Origin: Streptomyces sp. NBC_00663
Lineage (GTDB): Bacteria > Actinomycetota > Actinomycetes > Streptomycetales > Streptomycetaceae
NCBI RefSeq assembly: GCF_036226885.1
Contig: NZ_CP109027.1
Coordinates: 7,440,001-7,504,000, forward strand
Direction: 5' to 3'
Length of the DNA stretch: 64,000 nucleotides
A program made the translations under genes and the position numbers. The notes under the pieces are model-generated. The model saw nothing but the letters and a program-made list of their open reading frames with translations. It made no database searches and was not told the DNA's origin. This document shows, in pieces, positions 7,552-15,934 of the stretch (positions within the stretch are counted from its first letter, which is position 1; every line of letters starts with the position of its first letter).

Positions 7552-8412
7552 GTGAAGACGATCCTCGGGCGCCGGACCCGCATCCTGGCCGCCACCACCG
7601 CGACGGCCGGGCTCCTGCTCGTGGCCGGCTGCTCCTCGGACGACGGCGGCAGCGGCAGCAAGACCGCCGCCGGTGGCGTCGAGCTCGTCAAGGCGGGCCA
7701 GCTCACCACCTGCACCCATCTGCCCTACCCGCCCTTCCAGTCGGAGATCGACGGCAAGGTGCAGGGCTTCGACGTGTCGCTGATCGACCTGGTCGCCAAG
7801 AACCTCGGCGTGAAGCAGGAGATCCTCGACACCCCGTTCGAGAACTTCAAGACGGGCGCCTTCCTCAACTCCGGCGAGTGCGACGTCGCCGCGGCCGGCA
7901 TGACCATCACCGAGGAGCGCAAGAAGAACGTCGACTTCTCCGACCCGTACTTCGACGCCACCCAGGCCCTCCTCGTCGACAAGGACAGCGGGATCACCTC
8001 CCTCGCCGACGCCAAGGCCAAGAAGGTCAAGCTCGGCGCCCAGGCCCAGACCACCGGCGAGGACTACGCCAAGAGCCAGGGCTTCGACCCGGTCTCCTTC
8101 GAGTCCTCCGACGCCGTCCTCAACGGTCTGCGCTCCGGCCAGGTCAAGGCCGTCGTCATCGACTACCCGGTGGTCCAGGGCTGGCTGAAGGACAAGGCCA
8201 ACTCCGACGCCTTCTCGGTCGCCGAGCAGATCAACACCGGTGAGCAGTACGGCTTCACGGTGAAGAAGGGCAACACCAAGCTCCTCGCCGCCATCAACAA
8301 GGCCCTCGCCGACGCCAAGGCCGACGGCACCTACAAGAAGCTGTACGAGAAGTGGATCGGCCCGTACGACGCGTCCGCGGCCTCCGCCTCTCCGTCCGCG
8401 TCGGCTTCCTGA
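7552..8412 (+). CDS. Polar amino-acid ABC transporter, substrate-binding lipoprotein
   Basis: A 286-residue type 3 periplasmic-binding-like lipoprotein. The signal peptide carries the lipobox LVAGC with the lipidated cysteine at residue 27, followed by a Ser/Gly/Asp-rich linker. The mature domain has the SBP_bac_3 pattern (FDVSLIDLVAKNLG; AAAGMTITEERKKNVDFSDPY; YEKWIGPY at the end), typical of glutamate, glutamine or other polar amino-acid binders. It ends in a Ala/Ser-rich tail. GTG start with GGAGG eight bases upstream. It is first in a three-gene operon. Confidence 0.93.
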   Translation: MKTILGRRTRILAATTATAGLLLVAGCSSDDGGSGSKTAAGGVELVKAGQLTTCTHLPYPPFQSEIDGKVQGFDVSLIDLVAKNLGVKQEILDTPFENFKTGAFLNSGECDVAAAGMTITEERKKNVDFSDPYFDATQALLVDKDSGITSLADAKAKKVKLGAQAQTTGEDYAKSQGFDPVSFESSDAVLNGLRSGQVKAVVIDYPVVQGWLKDKANSDAFSVAEQINTGEQYGFTVKKGNTKLLAAINKALADAKADGTYKKLYEKWIGPYDASAASASPSASAS

Positions 8413-8416
8413 CCCC

Positions 8417-9250
8417 ATGGCCGATACCGACGTACAACTCCAGCCCAAGAAGAAGGGCCTGACCCGGCGTCAGAAGCGCGGCCTGTCGCGCGGCGCGCAG
8501 TACGTCCTGTTCGTCGGCGCCGTGATCGCCTTCGCGGTGTCGGCGGACTGGGGCCGGCTCAAGAACCAGTTCGCCCAGTGGGACATCGCGAAGGAGATGT
8601 TCCCGGACGTCATCACGCTGGCGCTCAAGAACACCGTGCTCTACACGCTGTCCGGCTTCGCCTTCGGACTCGTGCTCGGCATGGTCATCGCGCTGATGCG
8701 GCTGTCGTCGGTGGGTCCGTACCGCTGGTTCGCCGGCGTCTACATCGAGATCTTCCGCGGGCTGCCCGCCCTGCTGATCTTCATCTTCATCGGGGTGGCC
8801 GTGCCGCTGGCCTTCCCGGGGACCGAGATCCCCGGCGGCACCTACGGCAAGGTCGCGCTCGCGCTCGGCCTGGTCGCGGCGGCGTACATGGCCGAGACGA
8901 TCCGCGCGGGCATCCAGGCGGTGCCCAAGGGGCAGATGGAGGCGGCCCGTTCGCTGGGCTTCTCACCGGCTCGCGCGATGGTCTCGATCGTCATCCCGCA
9001 GGCGTTCCGCATCATCCTGCCGCCGCTCACCAACGAACTCGTCCTGCTCTTCAAGGACTCCTCGCTGGTGCTGTTCCTCGGCGTCACCCTGGAGGAGCGC
9101 GAACTGTCCAAGTACGGCCGCGATCTGGCCAGCCAGACCGCCAACTCCACCCCGATCCTCGTCGCGGGCCTGTGCTATCTGCTGGTGACGATCCCGCTCG
9201 GCTTCGTCGTCCGCCGTATGGAGGCCAAGGCCCAGGAGGCGGTCAAGTGA
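8417..9250 (+). CDS. Polar amino-acid ABC transporter, permease
   Basis: A 277-residue inner-membrane permease of the His/Glu/Gln family, with about five predicted membrane segments after a basic N-terminus. The cytoplasmic EAA loop that contacts the ATPase reads EAARSLGFSPARAMVSIVIPQ-like (around residues 176-195), and FRGLPALLIFIF is the family signature. Only one permease gene is present, so it probably homodimerises. It begins four bases after the binding-protein stop without its own strong ribosome-binding site and overlaps the ATPase gene by 4 nt. Confidence 0.93.
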   Translation: MADTDVQLQPKKKGLTRRQKRGLSRGAQYVLFVGAVIAFAVSADWGRLKNQFAQWDIAKEMFPDVITLALKNTVLYTLSGFAFGLVLGMVIALMRLSSVGPYRWFAGVYIEIFRGLPALLIFIFIGVAVPLAFPGTEIPGGTYGKVALALGLVAAAYMAETIRAGIQAVPKGQMEAARSLGFSPARAMVSIVIPQAFRIILPPLTNELVLLFKDSSLVLFLGVTLEERELSKYGRDLASQTANSTPILVAGLCYLLVTIPLGFVVRRMEAKAQEAVK

Positions 9251-10044
9251 CCACCACTACAGAGATCCAGGTCCAGGGCCTGCACAAGTCGTTCGGCGAC
9301 AACGAGGTCCTCAAGGGCATCGACCTGGAGATCCGGCGCGGCGAGGTCGTCTGTGTCATCGGTCCCTCCGGCTCCGGCAAGTCGACACTGCTGCGCTGCG
9401 TGAACCTCCTCGAAGAGCCCACCCGGGGCCGGGTCTTCGTCGGCGGCACCGAACTCACCGACCCGAACGTCGACATCGACGCCGTACGCCGCCGTATCGG
9501 CATGGTCTTCCAGCAGTTCAACCTCTTCCCACACCTCACCGTGACCGAGAACCTCACGCTCCCGCAGCGCCGGGTCCTCAGGCGGGGCAAGGCGGAGGCG
9601 GCGAAGGTGGCCGCCGAGAACCTGGAACGGGTCGGCCTGTCGGAGAAGGCGGACGCCTACCCCGCCTCCCTCTCCGGCGGCCAGCAGCAGCGCGTCGCCA
9701 TCGCCCGCTCGCTGTCCATGGGCCCCGAGGTGATGCTCTTCGACGAGCCGACCTCCGCGCTCGACCCCGAACTCGTCGGGGACGTCCTCGCGGTGATGCG
9801 CATGCTCGCCAACGAGGGGATGACGATGATGGTCGTCACCCACGAGATGACCTTCGCCCGTGAGGTCGCCGACCGGGTCGTCTTCATGGACGGCGGAGTG
9901 ATCGTCGAGGACGGCACCCCCGCCCAGGTCATCGGCAACCCCGGCCACGAACGCACCCGCCACTTCCTCTCCCGCCTCCTCGACCCGGCGATGGCCGACG
10001 TGGAGGAGGAGACGTCCGACCAGGTGGGCGGCGAGAGCGAGTAG
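9247..10044 (+). CDS. Polar amino-acid ABC transporter, ATP-binding protein
   Basis: A 265-residue ABC ATPase. Walker A is GPSGSGKSTLLRC, the Q-loop VFQQFNLFPHLTV, the signature LSGGQQQRVAIARSL, Walker B MLFDEPTSALDPE and the switch histidine is in VVTHEMTFA; all are in the standard order. GTG at 9247 overlaps the permease stop as GTGA, so translation is coupled. A stem-loop follows five bases after the stop. It would energise amino-acid import by the preceding permease. Confidence 0.95.
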   Translation: MTTTTEIQVQGLHKSFGDNEVLKGIDLEIRRGEVVCVIGPSGSGKSTLLRCVNLLEEPTRGRVFVGGTELTDPNVDIDAVRRRIGMVFQQFNLFPHLTVTENLTLPQRRVLRRGKAEAAKVAAENLERVGLSEKADAYPASLSGGQQQRVAIARSLSMGPEVMLFDEPTSALDPELVGDVLAVMRMLANEGMTMMVVTHEMTFAREVADRVVFMDGGVIVEDGTPAQVIGNPGHERTRHFLSRLLDPAMADVEEETSDQVGGESE

Positions 10045-10048
10045 GAGA

Positions 10049-10077
10049 GGACATCCGTTCCTCTGGGAACGCTGTCC
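10049..10077 (+). terminator. Stem-loop after the ABC transporter operon
   Basis: GGACA-TC-CGTTCC, loop TCTG, GGAACG-C-TGTCC gives an 11-bp stem with one small internal loop, five bases after the ATPase stop. There is no T-tract, as usual for streptomycete terminators. Confidence 0.6.
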
Positions 10078-10081
10078 GGCC

Positions 10082-10344
10082 GTGGCGGCCCATCCGGACG
10101 ACATCGAGTACGGGCCCGCCCTGCGCCGGGAGATCGTCCGGTCGATCCGCCGCCACCGTCCGGAGATCCTGGTGACCGGCGCGTACACGGCCCGCATGGT
10201 CGCGGGCGTGGTCAACCAGCCCGACCACCGCGTGGTGGACGTCACCGGGCGAGCCCCCTGGAACGCGGCATCGCCTCCCTCGCCGAGTACACCAAGGGCC
10301 TCGGTGCCGGTGCCTTCGAGGGCCCGCCGCCCTGGGAGCAGTGA
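10082..10344 (+). pseudogene. Remnant of a PIG-L/LmbE-type deacetylase
   Basis: The frame from 10082 encodes AAHPDDIEYG, the zinc-binding AHPDD motif of PIG-L/LmbE deacetylases, followed at once by LRREIVRSIRRHRPEILVTG, which in intact proteins lies some 70 residues later, then QPDHRVVDVTG, resembling the (S)DHR region. In the other frame, up to the TGA at 10342-10344, LERGIASLAEYTKGLGAGAF resembles the usual C-terminus. This implies an internal deletion plus a frameshift. The 10045-10374 gap holds only this remnant and the ABC-operon stem-loop. Confidence 0.6.
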
Positions 10345-10374
10345 CGCGCGAAGGCTCCTACTAAGGTGCGAGGC

Positions 10375-11466
10375 ATGAGCGATCGCGCGGTGCTGCACGT
10401 CAAGGGACGGATCCTGGTCGGACCCGAGGAGGTCCGCGACGACCTGTGGATCGTCGACGGCCGGATCTCCTACGACCGTCCCGCCGGCGCCCGTGACATC
10501 CGTACCGTCGTCGGCTGGGCCCTGCCGGGCCTGGTCGACGCGCACTGCCATGTCGGCCTCGGTCCGCACGGGCCGGTCACGGAGGACGTCGCCGAGAAGC
10601 AGGCGCTCGCCGACCGCGAGGCCGGCACCCTCCTCATCCGCGACGCCGGTTCCCCCTCCGACACCCGATGGATCGACGACCGCGAAGACCTGCCGAAGAT
10701 CATCCGGGCCGGCCGGCACATCGCCCGCCCCCGCCGCTACATCCGCGGCTACGCCCACGAGATCGAGCCGGCCGACCTCGCCGCGTACGTCGCCCAGGAG
10801 GCCCGGCGTGGCGACGGCTGGGTCAAACTGGTCGGCGACTGGATCGACCGCGAGGTCGGTGACCTGGCGCCGCTGTGGCCGCGGGACGCGCTGGAGGCGG
10901 CCATCGCCGAGGCCCACCGCCTCGGCGCCCGGGTCACCGCCCACTGCTTCTCCGCGGACTCCCTCCCGGACCTGGTCGGCGCGGGCATCGACTGCGTCGA
11001 GCACGCCACCGGGCTGACCGAGGAGCTGATCCCGCTCTTCGCCGAGCGCGGCGTGGCGATCGTCCCGACGCTGGTCAACATCGCGACCTTCCCGCAGCTC
11101 GCGGCGGGCGGCGAGGGCAAGTTCCCGCGATGGTCGGCCCACATCAGGCGGCTGCACGAGCGGCGCTACGACACCGTCCGGTCCGCGTACGACGCCGGCC
11201 TCCCGGTGTACGTCGGCACCGACGCCGGCGGCACCCTGCCGCACGGCATGGTCGCGGCCGAGGTCGCGGAACTGGTCACCGCGGGCATCCCGCCGGTCGA
11301 GGCCCTCGCGGCGACGACCTGGAAGGCCCGGACCTGGCTCGGCCGCCCCGGCCTGGAGGAGGGCGCCGTCGCCGACCTCGTGGTGTACGCGTCCGATCCG
11401 CGCGCCGACGTACGGGTGCTGGCGGACCCGCAGCGTGTCGTCCTCAACGGACGGGTCGCCGCCTAG
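10375..11466 (+). CDS. Amidohydrolase-family protein (imidazolonepropionase-like)
   Basis: A 363-residue metal-dependent hydrolase of the amidohydrolase superfamily. The N-terminal beta-sandwich leads into GLVDAHCHVGLG (HxH metal ligands), then WVKLVGDW (likely the bridging lysine), TAHCFS and EHATGL histidines, and a final metal aspartate in VGTDAGGTLPHG. This order fits cyclic-amidase or prolidase-like members; the substrate is unknown. ATG at 10375 has GTGCGAGG upstream and is preferred to a start three codons earlier. It stands alone downstream of the deacetylase remnant. Confidence 0.85.
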   Translation: MSDRAVLHVKGRILVGPEEVRDDLWIVDGRISYDRPAGARDIRTVVGWALPGLVDAHCHVGLGPHGPVTEDVAEKQALADREAGTLLIRDAGSPSDTRWIDDREDLPKIIRAGRHIARPRRYIRGYAHEIEPADLAAYVAQEARRGDGWVKLVGDWIDREVGDLAPLWPRDALEAAIAEAHRLGARVTAHCFSADSLPDLVGAGIDCVEHATGLTEELIPLFAERGVAIVPTLVNIATFPQLAAGGEGKFPRWSAHIRRLHERRYDTVRSAYDAGLPVYVGTDAGGTLPHGMVAAEVAELVTAGIPPVEALAATTWKARTWLGRPGLEEGAVADLVVYASDPRADVRVLADPQRVVLNGRVAA

Positions 11467-11720
11467 GCCACGTTGACGGAGCGTGACCAGTAGTCGGCCT
11501 GGCTCGTTCTGCACTTCCGCTCACGCGCCGCCCCGTCAACGGGCGCGCTCGCACAGAAGGGGGTACGGGGGTGACTTCGAGGAACACCCGTGCCGTCCGA
11601 TTCGAAAAGGTTCACGGAAGCACCACGTTGGGGTGAAGTCCCGTCGGACTGCTGACTGTTCACTCTCAGTGCGTAATTCTTGCCGGGTCCCGAGCAAGTC
11701 TCCTCTGAGGGGTCCCCACC

Positions 11721-12626
11721 TTGAACGGCAAGAACTTCCGTATGCCCGCACGTCGTCTCGCGACCGTCGCGACGGCCACCGCCCTGGCCGCAGGTCCCGC
11801 GGCCCTGGCCGGCGCGGGCTCCGCACACGCCACCGGCGACGAGGGCCGCGCGAGCGCCGTCGTCCTGCGCACCGGGCTCGACGTGTCCCTGCTCAACAAA
11901 ACCGTGAACGTCCCGCTCGCGGTCTCCCTGAACGAAGTGCAGGCGCCGCAGAGCGCCGAGAAGACCGCGCTGACCGCCGAGTTGAACGGCGTGAACAACG
12001 GCCAGGCCTTCAGTGTGCTCAACGCCGAGGTCGCGTCGGCGAAGGCGAACGTGACCGGCACCAAGGCCGAGGCCTCGACCGACCTCGCCCACGCCAAGCT
12101 CCATGTCCCCGGCCTGCCGCTGCTCTCCGTCATCGAACTCGGCGCGGTCAAGTCCGAGGCGAGCTGCGAGGCCGGGAAGACGCCGGTCGCCAAGTCCAAT
12201 GTGCTCGGTGATGTCACCGTCCTCGGCAAGAAGGTCACGCTGACCGCCGGGGGCCCGACCGAGGTGAAGGTCCCGGGCGTCGGCGAGGTCCGCCTCGACC
12301 TGTCCAAGCGCGAGACCACCTCCCGCACGGCCGCCGCCACCGCCCTCGAACTCACCGTCTCCGTCAATCCGTTGAAGCTCAACGTGGCCGAGGTGGAGGG
12401 CACCCTGACCCTGGCGAAGGCCACCTGCGAGTCCCCGGCGGCACCGGCCTCCGCCGCTCCCTCCGAGACCCCGGCCGGTGACGTGAAGCCCCAAGGCGCC
12501 CCCGCCGAGGCCGGGTTGGCGGAGACCGGCGGCAACTCCCTGACCCCGTACCTCGCGGGCGGCGCGATCGCCCTGCTCCTCGCGGGCGGCGGAGCGGTCG
12601 CGGTGGCCCGGCGCGGCCGGAGCTGA
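11721..12626 (+). CDS. Sortase-anchored secreted protein with LAETG sorting signal (SCO1860-like)
   Basis: A 301-residue surface protein. It begins with a basic n-region and Ala-rich signal peptide ending near AHA (about residue 37). The body is Ala/Thr/Val-rich with only two cysteines. The C-terminus has a Pro/Ala spacer, LAETG (266-270), a hydrophobic span and the basic tail RRGRS, a class E sortase signal of the LAxTG type used in Streptomyces. TTG at 11721 is taken because GAGGGG lies eight bases upstream; ATG at 11742 is an alternative. The 254-base upstream gap shows no pattern I can name. The body's function is unknown. Confidence 0.82.
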   Translation: MNGKNFRMPARRLATVATATALAAGPAALAGAGSAHATGDEGRASAVVLRTGLDVSLLNKTVNVPLAVSLNEVQAPQSAEKTALTAELNGVNNGQAFSVLNAEVASAKANVTGTKAEASTDLAHAKLHVPGLPLLSVIELGAVKSEASCEAGKTPVAKSNVLGDVTVLGKKVTLTAGGPTEVKVPGVGEVRLDLSKRETTSRTAAATALELTVSVNPLKLNVAEVEGTLTLAKATCESPAAPASAAPSETPAGDVKPQGAPAEAGLAETGGNSLTPYLAGGAIALLLAGGGAVAVARRGRS

Positions 12627-12681
12627 CCCGCACGCCGACCCGTCCGGCCGGTCCGAAGCCCACACCACCTCCCTCAGGGCA

Positions 12682-12698
12682 GCCCCCGCACAAGGGGC
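12682..12698 (+). terminator. Weak GC hairpin after the sortase substrate
   Basis: GCCCC-CGCACAA-GGGGC forms a 5-bp stem 55 bases after the stop, flanked by direct repeats of CCCTCAGGG. Possible terminator without a T-tract. Confidence 0.4.
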
Positions 12699-12792
12699 GG
12701 GCCCTCAGGGGGCGACAGAATGGCCGAGGAGTTCGCGCACGGCTACGCGGCCGACGCGGCACGGGCCGCCGGTGGGACAGGAGACGCGGGGG

Positions 12793-13848
12793 ATGGGCAA
12801 CGACATGGCAGGCAAGGGGCGGGTCACCATCCGCGAGGTCGCCGAGCGGGCGGGCGTGTCCACGGCGACCGCGTCCCGGGCACTGAGCGGCAACCATCCC
12901 GTGCCGCCCGCCACCCGGGCCCGCGTCCTGCGCGCCGCCCGCGACCTCGACTACGTCGCCAACGCCCACGCGCGCGCCCTGGTGGGCGGCGGCCGCAAGA
13001 TGGCCGCGGTCGTCGTCCGCCAGGTCACCAGCCCCTTCTACGCCCAGGTCGCCGAGGGAGTCGAGGCCGAGGCCGCCGACCGGGGCTGGCTGTGCGTCGT
13101 CGGCGCGACCGGCGGAGACCCGCAGCGCGAGATGGAGTTCGTGCAGCTCATGCGGGAGGAGGGGGCCCGGCTGGTGATCCTGGTCGGCGGGGTCGTCGAG
13201 GACGACGCGTACCGCTCGCGCGTGGCGCACTACGCGCAGGCCCTGGACTCGATCGGCGCGCGGCTCGTCCTGTGCGGGCGGCCGGCTCCCGATCCCGGGA
13301 TCCCGGCGCTGGTGGTCGAGTTCGACAACGAGGCCGGGGCCCGCGCGATCACCGGGCATCTGCTGTCGGCGGGGCACCGGCGGATCGTCTTCCTGGGGGG
13401 TCTGCCGGGGAACACGGCCCTGGACGCCCGGGTCGCCGGGTACCGGGCCGCGCTCGCGGAGCACCGGGTCCCGGCCGCCGACGCCCGGGTCGTCGACTGC
13501 GGCCTCGGACGAGCGGCCGGACTCCGGGCCATGACCCAACTGCTGAAGGAGACACGGACGTTCACGGCCGTGGTCGCCGGGGACGACATGGTCGCCGCGG
13601 GCGCCCTGCGCGCCATCGCCGACGCGGGGCTACGGGTGCCCGAGGACATCTCCGTCGTCGGCTACAACGACATCCCGCTGGCCGAGGACTTCAACCCGCC
13701 CCTGACGACCGTGCGTACGCCCGCGGAGGAGCTGGGGCGGGCGGCGGTACGGATCGCGCTGCGGGACCCTGACGAGGCCGCCGGCAGCCACCATCTGCTG
13801 GGCACGCACATCGTCGTGCGCCGCAGCGTGAGTCATCCGCCGTCGTGA
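12793..13848 (+). CDS. LacI-family transcriptional regulator
   Basis: A 351-residue repressor. The N-terminal helix-turn-helix reads VTIREVAERAGVSTATASRA with the hinge helix following, then a type 1 periplasmic-binding-protein-like effector domain (VVVRQVTSPFYAQVAEG; GHRRIVFLGGLPG; ISVVGYNDIPLAEDFNPPLTTV). ATG at 12793 is preceded by GGAG ten bases upstream; GTG at 12772 and ATG at 12805 are alternatives. No sugar genes adjoin it, so the effector and targets are unknown. It is convergent with cobC, separated by an intergenic repeat. Confidence 0.88.
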   Translation: MGNDMAGKGRVTIREVAERAGVSTATASRALSGNHPVPPATRARVLRAARDLDYVANAHARALVGGGRKMAAVVVRQVTSPFYAQVAEGVEAEAADRGWLCVVGATGGDPQREMEFVQLMREEGARLVILVGGVVEDDAYRSRVAHYAQALDSIGARLVLCGRPAPDPGIPALVVEFDNEAGARAITGHLLSAGHRRIVFLGGLPGNTALDARVAGYRAALAEHRVPAADARVVDCGLGRAAGLRAMTQLLKETRTFTAVVAGDDMVAAGALRAIADAGLRVPEDISVVGYNDIPLAEDFNPPLTTVRTPAEELGRAAVRIALRDPDEAAGSHHLLGTHIVVRRSVSHPPS

Positions 13849-13860
13849 GCCCGCCGCGCC

Positions 13861-13897
13861 GTCGTGGCCGCTCGCGCAGTTCCCCGCGCCCCCTGAG
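13861..13897. repeat. Streptomyces intergenic repeat (copy 1)
   Basis: GTCGTGGCCGCTCGCGCAGT, continuing TCCCCGCGCCCC, is the reverse complement of the element at 46431-46473. Both copies lie between the 3' ends of convergent genes. I recall this as a very common Streptomyces intergenic motif; its GCGC-flanked core may act as a two-way terminator. Confidence 0.65.
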
Positions 13898-13935
13898 GGC
13901 GTTGCCGCTTCCCTCGACGCGCGGGGCACCGCCGG

Positions 13936-15012
13936 TCAGTGCTGCGACAGGACCATCGCCTGGTCCAGCGCCTGGAGGAACGAGTTGACCGTCGTCCGGT
14001 CCCGCACCGCGAGCCGCAGCCACTCCTCGTCCAGGCCCGGGAACGTGTCCCCGCGCCGCACCGCGAAACCGAGGTCGCGCAGATGCCGGCGCACCGCGGC
14101 GGCCCGGGGCAGCCGGACGAGGACGAAGGGGCCCTCGGCCGGCTCGGCGACCATCAGTCCGTCCGGGGCGAACTCCCGCAGCCCGGCCACGAGATGGGCC
14201 CGGTCGGCGGCGATGCGATGGGCCGCGTGCGCCGCCTCGGCCAACGCCTGCGGCGCCACGCAGGCCCGCGCCGCCGCGAGCGCCGGGGTGGACACCGGCC
14301 ACAGCGGCTGGGCCCGCTCCAGCTCCTCGACGGTCTCCGGGGCGGCGAGGACGTAACCGATGCGCAGCCCGGCCAGACCCCAGGTCTTGGTCAGACTGCG
14401 CAGGACGACCAGCCCGGGGACGTCCGTCCGGCCCGCCAGCGCCTCCCGCTCGCCCGGCACCGCGTCCATGAACGCCTCGTCCACGACCAACGTCCGCCCG
14501 GGGCGGGCGAGTCGGGCGATCGTGTCTGCCGGGTGCAGAACCGAGGTCGGGTTCGTCGGGTTGCCGATCACCACCAGGTCCGCGTCCTCGGGAACGGCGT
14601 CCGGGTCGAGCCGGAAGCCGTCCTCCTCGCGCAGCAGCAGCCGGTCGACCGTGTGCCCCGCGTCCCGCAGCGCCGCCTCCGGCTCCGTGAACTGCGGGTG
14701 CACGACCAGGGGGTGGCGGGTCTCCAGGGCGCGGGCGAGCAGCACGAACGCCTCCGCCGCCCCCGCGGTCAGCAGCACCCGTTCCGCCGGCAGCCCGTGC
14801 CGGGCCGCGACCGCCGCCCGTGCCTCGCGGCCGTCCGGGTAGGCGGCCAGCTCGGTCAGCGACTCCGCGATCCGCTCCCGCAGCCACCTCGGGGGCGTGT
14901 CCGCGCGGACGTTCACGGCGAGGTCGGTGAGCCGCGCGCCGTCGTCCCGCACCTCGGCGTCACCGTGGTGCCGCAGGTCGTGGCCCTCGGTGCCCTGTCT
15001 GTCAGTGCGCAT
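13936..15012 (-). CDS. cobC: CobC-like PLP-dependent aminotransferase/decarboxylase (Rv2231c family)
   Basis: A 358-residue class I/II aminotransferase-fold protein, probably acting like L-threonine-O-3-phosphate decarboxylase to supply the aminopropanol arm of cobalamin. The PLP lysine is in LRSLTKTWGLAGLRIGY; VVIGNPTNPTSVL and VDEAFMD are family motifs. ATG at 15012 overlaps the cbiX stop by 11 bases and gives the start MRTDRQGTEGHDLRHHGD; the frame is open to an ATG at 15069, inside the His-rich cbiX tail. Neither start has a good ribosome-binding site, so coupling to cbiX is likely. It is last in the distal cob block. Confidence 0.82.
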   Translation of the reverse strand: MRTDRQGTEGHDLRHHGDAEVRDDGARLTDLAVNVRADTPPRWLRERIAESLTELAAYPDGREARAAVAARHGLPAERVLLTAGAAEAFVLLARALETRHPLVVHPQFTEPEAALRDAGHTVDRLLLREEDGFRLDPDAVPEDADLVVIGNPTNPTSVLHPADTIARLARPGRTLVVDEAFMDAVPGEREALAGRTDVPGLVVLRSLTKTWGLAGLRIGYVLAAPETVEELERAQPLWPVSTPALAAARACVAPQALAEAAHAAHRIAADRAHLVAGLREFAPDGLMVAEPAEGPFVLVRLPRAAAVRRHLRDLGFAVRRGDTFPGLDEEWLRLAVRDRTTVNSFLQALDQAMVLSQH

Positions 15013-15934
15013 GGGAGGGGGAGCCGTGGTGGTGGTGTCCGTGCCCGTGGTGGTGATGGCCGTCGTCATCGGGGTGGAAGTGCGGCTGCTGCGGCAGCCC
15101 CACCTTGTCCTCGAAGCCGGGCAGCGCGATGCGGTACACGCACGAGTCGCAGTTCATCCGCAGATCACCCTTGATCGCCTCCTCGTACCGCTCCATCACC
15201 AGGTCGAGCAGCTCCGGCTCCGGCCCGATGACGTCGGCGGAGCGCACCTCGATCTCCGGGTGCGCGGCCGCCCAGCCCTCGGTCTGCTGCCGGACGCGGT
15301 CCGGGAGGATACCGGTGAACAGGAAATAGGGCAGCACCACGATCCGCCGCGCGCCCAGCTTCACGCACCGGTCGAGGCCGCTCGGCACGTCCGGCGCCGC
15401 CAGCGACACGAACGCCGTCTCGACGCCCGCGTATCCGCGCCCCTCCCACAGCAGCCGCGCCGCCTTGTGGACCTCGGCGTTGGCGTCCGGGTCGGTGGAG
15501 CCGCGCCCGACGAGCAGCACGGTGACGTCGGCGAGGTCGCCGGGTGCGCGCCCCTCGGTGCCGAGCGCCTCCTCCAGCCGCCGCTCCAGGACGTTCAGCA
15601 GCGACGGATGCGGGCCCAGCGGACGGCCGTAGGTGTACGAGATCCCCGGGTGCCGCTCCTTCTCGCGGGCCAGCGCCGCCGGGATGTCGCCCTTGGCATG
15701 ACCGGCGGAGACCAGCATCAGCGGCACGGCGGCGAACCGTCGTACGCCCTTCTCCACCAGCTCGGTGACGGCCTCGCCCAGCGGCGGCGGGGACAGCTCG
15801 ATGAAGCCGCCCGCGACGGGCAGTTCGGGGTGACGGCGCCCCAACTCCCGGACGAAGTCCCGGAACGCCTCGGCCCCGGCCTCGTCCCGGGTGCCGTGGC
15901 CGGCGATGAGCAGAGCGGGCTGGGGGGTGGTCAC
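15002..15934 (-). CDS. cbiX: Sirohydrochlorin chelatase / CbiX-type cobaltochelatase with His-rich tail
   Basis: A 310-residue class II chelatase with two related domains. LLIAGHGTRDEAGAEAF carries the active-site histidine of the N-terminal half, and VLLVGRGSTDPDANAE marks the second half. It would insert cobalt, or iron for siroheme, into sirohydrochlorin without ATP. The last 25 residues contain 13 histidines in two clusters, a likely metal-holding tail. It overlaps cobH by 4 nt. The window also encodes the ATP-dependent CobN route, so CbiX may serve siroheme or be an alternative entry for cobalt. Confidence 0.88.
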   Translation of the reverse strand: MTTPQPALLIAGHGTRDEAGAEAFRDFVRELGRRHPELPVAGGFIELSPPPLGEAVTELVEKGVRRFAAVPLMLVSAGHAKGDIPAALAREKERHPGISYTYGRPLGPHPSLLNVLERRLEEALGTEGRAPGDLADVTVLLVGRGSTDPDANAEVHKAARLLWEGRGYAGVETAFVSLAAPDVPSGLDRCVKLGARRIVVLPYFLFTGILPDRVRQQTEGWAAAHPEIEVRSADVIGPEPELLDLVMERYEEAIKGDLRMNCDSCVYRIALPGFEDKVGLPQQPHFHPDDDGHHHHGHGHHHHGSPSHAH

